NCBI RefSeq assembly: GCF_964355755.1
Contig: NC_092680.1
Location: forward strand, 7,357,001-7,421,000
Source: Antedon mediterranea
Lineage: Eukaryota > Echinodermata > Crinoidea > Comatulida > Antedonidae
Direction of reading: 5' to 3'
DNA: 64,000 bases
The notes beneath the pieces were generated by a model that saw only the letters and a program-made list of their open reading frames with translations, was not told the DNA's origin and searched no databases. This document shows positions 15,201-27,200 of the stretch, one piece after another. Both the position numbers and the translations under genes were made by a program. Each line of letters starts with the position of its first letter. Position 1 is the stretch's first letter.

Positions 15201-18200
15201 AAACTATTAAATATCGGTGGCAATTATTAAAGTTTAGCGTTACTAAATTCTTGACTTCCTTTGTAAATTGTTGTTTTTGACAATGCGTATAAACCGTTGT
15301 TTGTCATACTGTACTTTAATGCCCAGTTGGTTTATGCAAAAGTCGTGGTTCTATGCACATTTTTCTTCCCTGGGGCCGTGCACATTGTTCTTACCTGTGA
15401 CCGTGAACATTGTTCTTCCCTGGGGCCGTGCACATTGTTCTTCACTGGGGCCGTGCACATTGTTCTCACCTGGGGCCGTGAACATTGTTCTTACCTGGGG
15501 CCGTGCACATTGTTCTTCCCTGGGGCCGCGCACATTATTCTTACCTGGGGCCGTGCACATTGTTCTTACCTGGGGCCGTGCACATTGTTCTTACCTGGGG
15601 CCGTGCACATTGTTCTTCCCTGGGGCCGTGCACATTGTTCTTCCCTGGGGCCGTGCACATTGTTCTTACCTGGGGCCGTGCACATTGTTCTTACCTGGGG
15701 CCGTGCACATTTTTCTTCCCTGGGGCCGTGCACATTGTTCTTCCCTGGGGCCGTGCACATTGTTCTTACCTGGGGCCGTGCACATTGTTCTTACCTGGGA
15801 CCGTGAACATTGTTCTTCCCTGGGGCCGTGCACATTGTTCTTCCCTGGGGCCGTGCACATTGTTCTTACCTGGGGCCGTGCACATTGTTCTTCCCTGGGG
15901 GCCGTGCACATTTTTCTTCCCTGGGGCCGTGCACATTTTTCTTCCCTGGGGCCGTGCACATTGTTCTTACCTGGGGCCGTGCACATTGTTCTTACCTGGG
16001 GCCGTGCACATTTTTCTTCCCTGGGGCCGTGCACATTGTTCTTACCTGGGGCCGTGCACATTGTTCTTACCTGGGGCCATGCACATTTTTCTTACCTGGG
16101 GCCGTGCACATTGTTCTTACCTGGGGCCGTGCACATTGTTCTTACCTGGGGCCGTGCACATTGTTCTTACCTGGGGCCGTGCACATTGTTCTTACCTGGG
16201 GCCGTGCACATTGTTTTTACCTGGGGCCGTGCACATTGTTCTTCCCTGTGGCCGTGCACATTGTTCTTTCCCCGGGTTGTGCACATTGTTCTTTCCTCGG
16301 GTTGTGCACATTGTTATTCCCTGGGGCCGTGGGCATTGTTCTTCCCTGGGACGGTGCACATTGTTCTTTAACTTCCCAGGCTACTGGCTCTGTAGTCTGT
16401 CTTTTTCTTTTTTTACAGTAATTGGCAGCCTAGTAGTAGTAGATTACACACTGTTATTTGCTCATAAGCATAGCTATTTGATCAAACCAGTCTTCAGACA
16501 CGAGAGTCTTCTATTTCATAAGAAATTCATAATGACATTTTACCAATGTATATAATGCTTTTGGGTGATATTACCAAAGATTAACAATATCATATTGATG
16601 TTTGTGTCGCCCACACAGTGCCGGACAATTCTTCAAAGGTTGTCATTATAAAGGTTACTCTGCTAGACCATTCTGTTTCTTTTGTACACTTTACAAGATA
16701 ATTAAAAGTTGATAAAATAGTCTGAATATGATATAAACCATTTATTAATGTTTTGGGGACATTTATTAATGTTTTAGGGGAAATTTAATCTTTTAACAAG
16801 GATTGAATTTGTGTATGCAATAAAGTTGTAAGAAAATATTGGTTTATTATTCTTTATTTTCTTATGTAGTAAAACACCACATTTAGTAACTTTAGACAAT
16901 TGTACCTACCTGGTATATACATACAGGATATTTTGTTGATATTAACAGTGTTTTTAAACAGATATTTAAAACACATGTGTGCATTCATAAAAATGTATCT
17001 AAAACTAATACAGTACTCATCTTTAGCTAGTTCATCATTCATTTTAATTGTCCATCCTTGTACAGTAGCTAACTGGTATCATCTCATTCATTGATAACCA
17101 ATTTACATATGGCTTTATGTTGATTTTATGTGTTTTTTTCAAATAATTTATTGGTTTATATAATTATATTTTCATTTTAAATAAATATTCTTGTTGATAT
17201 ATACAGTAACAGTGCATTTTTTTTCTAGGTCCATCTCTGTGACAACGTAGTCTATTAATCCCTTTAATCTAAACCCTGAAAATTACTTTCCTCATATTTC
17301 AGTGATAAATTTCTATCTTTGCAATTGTAATACTGTCACTCAATAGTAAACTGCTAATTATTTTATGCAACATTAGTGTTAAAAAATGGTTAAAAAAAAA
17401 ATCTATTAAAGCCCTCTCTCAAGGTAAGAAACTCAAAAACGACAAAAAAATGTGGAAAATAGGTGGGCTTATATATATGACTAAATTTGGTATAGAATTA
17501 AATAGCTAATCTTTTATTTAAGATTTTTTGATGAGTACAGTTAAATTTAATTAATTTATATTTTGCTGGTAAATATAGTACAATCAAAATGACGATTAAA
17601 TACTGTGTTAGCTTTCAGAACTGGCATTTTTTAATAGCACTACAATTTGAATTCAAAGTAAAAATCAATAAAATAAAATTGCAAGTGCTTAGTGCCTTGT
17701 TTTATCCACTGATATTAATAAAATAAAAATTAATATGCTATGCTTGAATGATAAGACATTACCCATTCATCATTATATATATTATTTATGAGAATATTGT
17801 AGAATTACATTTTTATAGTTAGCCTTGGGCTAGAATTGAATTTGATTTTAGTTTACAGAATGTACAGTATCAACTAATTTATTCATCAATTCATATGAAT
17901 TATAATGTGTTTTGAATTTAAATTGTATTCAATTTGGAATTACTGAGTCAAATTTTTATACTATAGAATTATTGTAACGAAAATATTGCTGGTCCTTACT
18001 ATAGCCTTGTTTGAAGTTTTCTATAAAATTAAAAAAATTGTTAACCAAAAAAAAAGGTTTGCATACGGTACTGTAGGGAATTAAAACTTAGTAAAGTAAT
18101 GAGTGAGTGTGTGGCCAAGCGATTAAGACAGTGGAACTATAATACCTTGCCATATTAAAATCGGCAAGGGTTCGAGTCTCACTCGCTCCATGGTTATGAT

Positions 18201-21200
18201 GGTAGAACAAGTCTTCTTGGATAAGGAATATAAACTGTAGGTCCAGTGTACACATCTGGCTCATGTGCACTTTAAAGAACCTAGTAGTACATCTTTCGAG
18301 AGGAGTAGGAGGTTACATACAGCCACTGTCACATCATGAAGGCCCCTTGATTAGCATACAGTGTTTAGGGTTACTCTCTATAAATAAGGTTGAATAAATA
18401 AAAATGATACAAGATTTGTTTTTAAAAAGGTAAATTTGAGATTGTCATTTTGAGCTGGGTTGTTATCCTACAACCGTCTTGTGCAGTAAATCATACATGT
18501 CAAAACTGTACAGTTTACATGCTGCCTTAAAAAGAATGGGAGTATGAGTAAATGTGTTTGTTTTTAGTTTCCAATATGAATCTGAAAAACATTTTTCCAC
18601 TTTGGGTCTGCCATACCTACTGTACAATACTGATCACTGCCAATTAATTAAGTAATCAATCATGGTAGTGTATTTCAGCTGAAGTGAATCTTTTTCAACA
18701 TCAAAACAGTCAAAGTACAGTAATGCTACTTTTAAAACTTATCTCAATTAACACTTTGACTGCCAGAGGTTTTTCCAGTTAGAAACTGCCACCGCCAGCG
18801 TTTTTAACCCAATTCGATGTTTTTATTAAAGCTGATTGAAACTATGTATGTGATCTGATTTATATGTAATTTATACAAAAATAATCATGAAGAATTTAGC
18901 TTTACAATGGTACCAAGAACGATTTTCAAATCGCAATATGTAAATCATAATAGTAAAATAAAAGTAACCCACTTTTTGAGTTTTTCGTACTTTCGCGCAA
19001 GAAAGTCGAGATATTCCCAATTTTGTGCAAGGCATCACAATATGAAAATATCGCCTGGTGAGATCAACATTTAAATAACAAAAAAGTTACTTACATAGGC
19101 CTATAAAACAAATTATCACTATTGAAAAATGTATTATATTTTATAAATCATAAATCTTACATCAATGTTTCGCCAAAATCCACATAGTAAAGACACCAGG
19201 CCTAGTTAACCAGGCCTAAAGCTGGTCCGGAACCGTTTTACGACTAGGCCTAGGCTAGCCTAGTACTACTAGCCTAGCTAGTAAACTGATGATAATATCC
19301 ATACCATTTCTAAACAAGTTTGTTGCGTGAAACTCGGTCACTTACAGTGAAACACCAAAACAATTAGGGTATACATACAATAATAAAATTAAAAACTTCA
19401 TATTGAAAATGACTCCTTTATTTTTGATTCAGATAACAAACAAACATGCCAATCCACAAAAACCTTTGTAATGCTTCGGCGGCATAGCTAGCGCGCGACC
19501 TATACACAATGTGCCAAGCCATTGCTCTACGCGCTACTGTGATGCGCAGTGTATGTTATTTCGAAAGGTACCATTTTGACAGTCGTTCGTAACCAGATTA
19601 GTTACTTTCAATATAGTGTCCATATTTATAGTATATATCAATAATTAACCTATCTACCGGAATTCGTAAAAAAACGTGAAACACGAAGATCTTTGTGTTT
19701 GGCAGTCAAGCGTTGTGTTTCCAAACACGAAGATCTTCATGTTTGGCAGTCAAAGTGTTAAGAATTATGTTCCCAAAAATTACAAAAGAATCTGGAATTG
19801 ATAAATGATACCTCTCATACTAAGAGGCACTCTCTGTACATGTATGACATCTACCTATTCCAATAACGGAACATATTTTGAAGCCCCAATGGTTCTGCCT
19901 ACCCTCCTGCTAATGATATCATTATCTCTAACAATAACAACAACAATAAATAGTAATTTGTTTTTATAGCTCTGAGTACAACTTACTATTGTTATTTTTG
20001 TAGTTATTATACATCTTCACTCTTATTGATAAAGTGCTTTTCATTTTGTATTTTTCAGGTAATGCCTCGTCATGACGAGATGCATACGCAATCAATTGGT
20101 CGTAACGCAGGTCTTGTATGCCGGCGAGTGTACCATAAAAAGCACATATCCTTTACTTAATTTAATACACTAACATACTGATTTCAATTTAATTTTCATT
20201 ATAAATATACTTTATACTAGTAGTACATTGTACCTGTCTTTGACTGGTGGTTGGGAATAAAATAAACAGAGAGAAGTTTCATTATAACACTGTACCTTTA
20301 TTGAAGGACATCACTTTTTGTTGCTAAACTATATAATTTTAAGACATTACGTTAGTGATGCTTGCTCATTTAAACTAACTTGTACTAAATATTTAATTAT
20401 CAATTGGAACAAATGATATTATACCATCCAAGAAACAAATATTAATATTTTCTTTTCTGATATAGAAATTTTGAATACAGTATGTACTGTATGAATCAAT
20501 CAATGTGTTATGTATTATAATTTACAGCTTATTTTCCTTAGCGCTTAGCACATGGATAACACACCATATACACAGCACTACCTAACACCACCATCAGAAA
20601 CTGGATGGAGGAGGTAAGATATCAAAAATCTATTAACAAATATAATATGTATATGTTTTAGACTTAGTAAAGCCGCTATCATGGCTTAATGAGTTTTACC
20701 ACAGTCACAGTATAGTAAGGTCGGTGAAACCTAGTAACTGTCCTGCTTGATAAGTTTTCAAATATATATACAAAATAGTCGTGCCTAGCTTACCTGGATA
20801 AACTGACTCTCTAATGTCTTGAAAAGAAATGATGATGGTGGTTTGTGGAGAGGCTCCAGAACCAGTTCATGGACTATACCATTTGTAGAGAGGTGTGTTA
20901 AATGAAAATTTCTACTTTTCGAGTTATTTCTCGCTCTTCGAGGAGAAAGGACTATTGTCCGTTTATCCAGGTAAGCTAGCACTCATAGACTACCAACACC
21001 ACTGTTGGTTTGTGTAATATTTAGCATATTATATTTTATATTTATTTTATTAATTTATATTTCATGCAGAACACATTCAGATTCTTCATTGCATATAACA
21101 GCCATGGGTGGAGGAGATACTGGATCATATCCAGCGCCCCAGACAGCTCCGGTTCGATCTAGAGGTATGCCGATGTTTTCTGGTAAGATAATGTGATATT

Positions 21201-24200
21201 CCCGTCCCTCTGTGGAGTATCAGAATTTGTGTTTATTTTTCTTTTTTTACTGTAAACTTTGTGATCGTTTGTGTTGTAAAATATTATACAGTTAAATTAA
21301 CCTGAACCTCTTAGGAAGGGAGTTGTCATTATGTAATCACTGATACTTGTTCAGAAACAGCTAGGTCAAGATATTACTTCAGATATCATGAACCAAATTT
21401 ATGAATAAGGTACATGTTGTCCCGTTTACTTTCAAGGGTCTGTCAGACTAAGTAACAAGAGGACAATTGGAAGACCCACTCCCTCAAATCCGCTTCTCCA
21501 AAATAAACACAATACAGTTTTTTTACGACAACTTTTTAACAATTTTTCCCAACCTAACACAAAGTAAAGCACAGATGCTACTGTTTTGTACTGAAATATA
21601 ATATTGTAAAATTATACAAAAAAAACTGCTAATAAGAATTAGTATGAAAGGCACATACGGATACATACATGGTTCATTGGTTATTCAACCATTTCTTATT
21701 TTAAACCCATAACACCATTAACAATGAAACCATAAGCAAATCTAAAAATATATTCAAATGTTATGTCACTTTACTAAAGTATTTATCACTCCATTATTTT
21801 AGAACATTTTATTTTACAACATTTTATTTAGAAAGTGTAATTACCTACTAAAACAAATATGAAAATATAATATTTCAAATAAATAGTAGAAAGAAGGACA
21901 CTCCAGCAAGGATATTCCTGTAGAATCCCAAAATAATTGGTGATTCGTTTAATATTATTTGTATTTTTGTAAATTCAACAATGTTTACTTTGTTTCAAAT
22001 AGGAAATTTAATTTTGTTGTTTGAAAGTTTACATGGTGAATAAACCCTTCTAAAGCCATGTTACACTTTGTGTTTTTAAAAGAAATAAATTAAGTTGAGA
22101 TTTTCATGAGTAAAACCAAAATGTTGATACGCAAACCTGGCTAATTTATAATGTAAAGCTCTGTCTACACTATTAAATAAACTAGTTTGACATAAAATTG
22201 TTATGTGCCCAATATGGTAGTGATATGCCCAATTATGGTAGTGATATGTATGGTCACATTTGATATTGTAGACAGAGCTTTAAATGACCCAATCCTTTCA
22301 CAGTTTATTAATGCGACACCTAAAGTCTGAAACATTACCATTCATAATAACAATATTAATCTTCAGTTTACTTTTAAATGTCACCATGAGTATGAAATCA
22401 ATATTTTTACACTACTGGTGTTAACACTTAGATTTTCTTGCATAAGCTGAGGTTTCTTTTCAATTGTAAAGGTGTTTATTGTAGTTTTTTGTGGTTTTTT
22501 TTTTCCATATTTCTTTCCATTGTCAAACGTACAATATGTATTTATTTATCCAAAGTGTATTTTTTGTTTGTTCTACAATTTTGATAATAGGAATAATAAT
22601 TATTCTATTACATTTGTTTTTTCCAGATTTTGATCAGGGTATGATGGACGGAGATTGTAAATCTGGTCCTTGGGATGCAAAAAAGGTAGGTCCTTTTAGT
22701 TTTGTTATTTGAATTTCTATGAACATATCCTTTGAAAATCTATGAAAATGTTTTCTTGTAATACATAAAGCAGAGTAAGTGTAAGCCTCTCAATTTCAAT
22801 TGGAACACAACCATTTGAGATTGTGAGTAAACTATGGAATTGAGATTTATTAGTTACAGGAAAAGTATACCTTGCAGTCTAGTATACAGTAGTTGTATGA
22901 TTACATCCCACCTGTTATTTTTCAAATGTTGACTTACATAATACATTACACTGGGTACACCTCATTAAGTTTGACAAATATGATAACATTGATTCAACGT
23001 TAAATGCAATTTATATCTACATACATGTCGTCTTGCTTTGAACAAGTCTGCACAAATATTATATTTTACTAATTAAATAAACTAAATGTATTGCATAATA
23101 TACGAGGCATTGATATAGTTTTTGAAAAAAATAATGTATAACAGTCATCGGGGGAAATTGCTATGATCATTTGCACAATTATGTATGAGAGTGTTTTCTA
23201 TGTAATAAATTGTCATGAGAGATGCTTAACTTAAAAGGTTGACCTTATTTCTATGAAATTGCTAATTACCATGATTTGTTATTATCTATTTATTTTTGTT
23301 ATGTGGCCATTAAAATATATAGACCATTCAGAAGATTTCATTTCATGTGTGAATTACTATCTTCTAGTAATTACTACATGTTCCAGGAAATGTTACCAAT
23401 TTAAAACAGTTATTTTCAAATAGCTAAAATTTTTTTATCAAAACTATCATTATTTTATTGCCACTAACATTTAAAAAGTTAATTTATAAAAATTGTACTG
23501 AACATTATGAAAAATATATTTTATAATCTAAATATTATACAGTTATAATCTAAATGATATATGGTAAGCCTGCCTTGTTGACATCAATTCTCTGTCGCAA
23601 TAGTTCGCTCTCTGTCATTTATATAACTCATTGTTTTAAACATTCTTTTTGATTTCCACAGTTGCAGAATCGTCCCAAGTCATGTGAAGTGCCTGGTATA
23701 AAGTAAGTATAATTACTAATCATTATCACTTTTGGTGGAGTTTGGTGTACTGTAAAATGAAACGGGATTTCTCTATGTTTTTATATGTGGTAGATTTAAA
23801 GAAAGAATGAACATAGGAAAATTAGCCTCCAAGTTTATTATGATTTTATACCCAGCCCTAGTTTCTATAGTTACCAGAGTCATCATATAGTAAAATGGTA
23901 ACCATTATTAAATATAACGACGGAAATTTCTGTCTCAAATGCAATCTTTTGATTTAATGAGTGAGAGTTTGTGTAGCAATCATCGCCAAAATATCGACCA
24001 TTATATATTATTTTTTACAAACTTGGCTTTTAAACAGTTTCATCGATACATTTTTGCACATAATTTTTGATCGTTTTCATGATGTACAAATGCCTAATAT
24101 AAACAAACATGACCCAGTTTTTTTTTTGTGTGACATTGAGATTTTTTTCAACTGGCCTATTTCCTTTATATTTAATAATTTTCAAAATTGTGTTCACAAT

Positions 24201-27200
24201 ATTGTTTAAGTGCTAGAATGCCTATGGCTACAATCATAATGTATTGTATAATGAATTTTTCTACAATGTATTCGAGTTGGTTTTACACATAATTGGTGTG
24301 TCTCCTCAACTTTGTCTTAAGTCAATGATTCTATTGGGAATGAATATAGTTTCTTAAGTTCTTAAAAATTAAATCTATCTAAAACATATCTAAAGGTAAA
24401 AATATTTCAATTTGTTATGACAATGATAGTAAAAGGCCACTGATTATTATTTTCATAGAAATGTGTGCATTACTGTAGTGTTAAGGTTTTTTCAATGTTA
24501 GAAAAAAGATAAAATATGTATAGATGGTTTTTTAAATTTATCAAGATAATGTATTCATTCCCTCATAATATTAATTTACTGTTTTTAATTTATGAAAAAT
24601 GTAGATCTGATTTTAGAAATGTTTTGCATAAAATTAATGTGAAAGTTATAATTATTTTTTACTGATTGATTTTCAGTATTTATCCTTCTGAACAAGAAAC
24701 AGGAACAGTACCAATTCCCATTCAAAACACAGGATCACTACCAGATCTTACAAATATACACATCCCTACGCCATTAATGACGCCTTTAGACAATGACGAA
24801 CAGACCATGTACAATCATAGTAGCACTAACAATTTGCAAGCAACTACCGTACAGATTTTAGGAATGTCACAAAGTCCGCAATCACCGCAGTCACACAGCC
24901 CGCAACCACGCAGCCCTCAATTGAGTCCGGCAATAAGTCCACAGATACAACGTCGAAATAAAACAAATCCAGTCGCAATTTCTTTAGGTCATCATAACCA
25001 AGGGTGTTTACAAGTAAGTTCTCTTTTTTATGTCTTTTAAGCTCTAGTTTCAAGTTCAAGTTTATTTATATACAATATAATACAGAACATAAATTGAAAT
25101 TGTCTGAGGAGAATGCATTAATCCAAGGCTTTAAGTTTGGTCCTCTATCTACACTATCAAACTTTACGTGACAACAAATGTGATGTGCCCATATATGGAC
25201 ATGGTGATGTCATATCATTATCATATTTGGGTATATCCATATTTGGGCACATCACACTTTTTTTGTCAAACTATTTTGATAGTGCATATACCAATAGATA
25301 AAATCAATACTTTTTCAATTATTTAGATTTCATTCATTAATATTTTCATTCCATAAATGATTTGATAGAAAGCGAAGTCATTAATGTATGATAAATTACA
25401 AGGAACGTATCTATTTGACTTGGTACAGTATCATTCATCAGAATAATGATTCACTAGAATAATGTTAATGTTATCATAACATTTTCATGTGTGTATACTT
25501 GTTTATGTTCAAAAAGTAATCGATTTTTATACTAACTATTTGAGGTCAAACAATTCCAGATAAACAATTATATTTACATTGTAAATATTGAAAAAAATCA
25601 TAAAACTAATAATGTTATTTAATGTTGTTTCTGCTTTCAAGTATCATCAGGGTCTGTTAACCATTTATTTTAAAATGGATTAAAAATAACAAGACCGCTC
25701 AATTTGTGCTCCGGTTAAACAGAAATCTGTAGAATTACCCAAAATGCAATTGCTCTTGGCAGTTAATTCAAACGTTACAGCCGTGTAGTTGACTTGGGGT
25801 CAGCAGCTGTCAATCAAATAAGCGTTATTTTGTGTTGCAGCTAAAAGTTGCTCAGCGATAACCGGTTAAATGGTGTTCTAACACCGAATTGAATGGGTGT
25901 TTTTAACCAGTTATTTTGAGCTGCCTTTTAACCGGTTACCTGCTCCCAAGAAAATGAAGTTAATTTAGTCACACCGATTTTAATCGGTTACTTTTATGCA
26001 GCAGAAACAGGCCCATAGATAGCTGATAGTGAATGTTTCCAGTGGTGTTTGGATGATTATAATTGTGTTTTATTTATTGCGGATACAATAGTCGACTATT
26101 TTCTCTTTTTTTCACATAGTAGTACCAATGAACGACTTTTCTTGTTTTCTTTCAATGCAATTTTCATTTTAATCGGTTACTTTTATGCAGCAGAAACAGG
26201 CCCATAGATAGCTGATAGTGAATGTTTCCAGTGGTGTTTGGATGATTATAATTGTGTTTTATTTATTGCGGATACAATAGTCGACTATTTTCTCTTTTTT
26301 TCACATAGTAGTACCAATGAACGACTTTTCTTGTTTTCTTTCAATGCAATTTTCATTCTTTTGCAATTAGTCACAATGTTTGTTTTAATATTATCATATG
26401 TTATCAAGTTATCATTCTGTTTGTATAGTGTTTTCTTCCTTCCGTATGATTATTGATGTATACTCTAATGTACCATTAATTATTTATATCAATATATTAA
26501 TCTTTTGAATGTTTTTTGTTGTGTCAGATGCAAGATTCAGGAGGAATGGTTATGGATCAGAGTTTACCTAAGTACCAAGTTTTTCAAAATCAACCACCAC
26601 AATCACCTCAACACTCTAGTAACATTTTATCACTTGATAAGGTATGCTGCATTGTCATCTAAAATTGAATTTTTTAAATTCCCCCAAAAACCTGAAAAAT
26701 AAAAATTAAAATCAGACGTTGAATAGGCCATTTTGCGGTTAAATAATAAAGTTATTCAGTTCTGTACTAAAACAAATTTCACTTGTATTAATTTTAACCA
26801 AAAACCATTGTCTGACAGACAATTGAGGTATATTTTGCTTAAAATTACATTTTTTATTCAGGGAAAATGTTTATCCAGTTTTTGGTCAACTTAAAGTGAA
26901 TAACTATTATGTGACATTAAAAAAATGGCATATTCAACAACAATGAAATTTAAAAAAATATTTTTTTAAGGGCGACAATATATCTTTAAAACCAAAGAAT
27001 AAAAATAAAGTAGAAATCCTATTCAGGAGACATAGCTGTTCAGAGAACACTCTTTACATTTTTATAGATGTTATTCCTGTGAAATTAACCAGGAGCAGTA
27101 TTTATATTATTTAGAGGACTTTGTTTGTCCCAAACGAGTTCAAAAAAATGTAAAAAAAAAAAGTAAATAAAATCCACTATTCTTTGTATTTTCTATTTCA

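Larger units (their letters stand above)
8091..20058 (+). other. CRTC intron 3 (12 kb)
   Basis: Largest CRTC intron. Stretches 8091-10780, 12154-13787, 14628-15354, 16370-18090 and 19762-20058 are AT-rich and contain nothing I can identify. The remainder is mobile or repetitive and listed separately: TA-flanked elements at 10.9 and 13.8 kb, a 25-bp minisatellite, a SINE and a TTAA-flanked element. No further CRTC exon was found. Confidence 0.8.
25014..26527 (+). other. CRTC intron 9
   Basis: 1.5-kb GT-AG intron holding TA-MITE copy 5 and a 189-bp tandem duplication. The stretch 25650-25990 contains several ACCGGTTA-like words and may be an eroded transposon, but no clean ends could be placed. 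Confidence 0.85.

Noticed and set aside
15268-16555. Long open frames in three + frames (up to 367 codons) and on the - strand over the 25-bp array.
   Set aside because: All frames encode the same unit read in rotation ([19 protein letters not shown]). Openness follows from a stop-free 25-bp unit; no homology or independent start.
18109-18190. tRNA-Leu/Ser gene.
   Set aside because: A and B boxes are present but acceptor and T stems do not pair, and a SINE body and tail follow.
20135-20140. GTGTAC as a normal GT donor for CRTC exon 4.
   Set aside because: Poor donor, and use would remove the conserved VY and the basic stretch; the adjacent ATATCCTTT is a far better site of another class.
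25650-26014. Possible hAT-like element (CAGGGTCTGTT left, AACAGGCCC right).
   Set aside because: Only about 9 bp of inverted similarity and no clear 8-bp target duplication; too weak to annotate.
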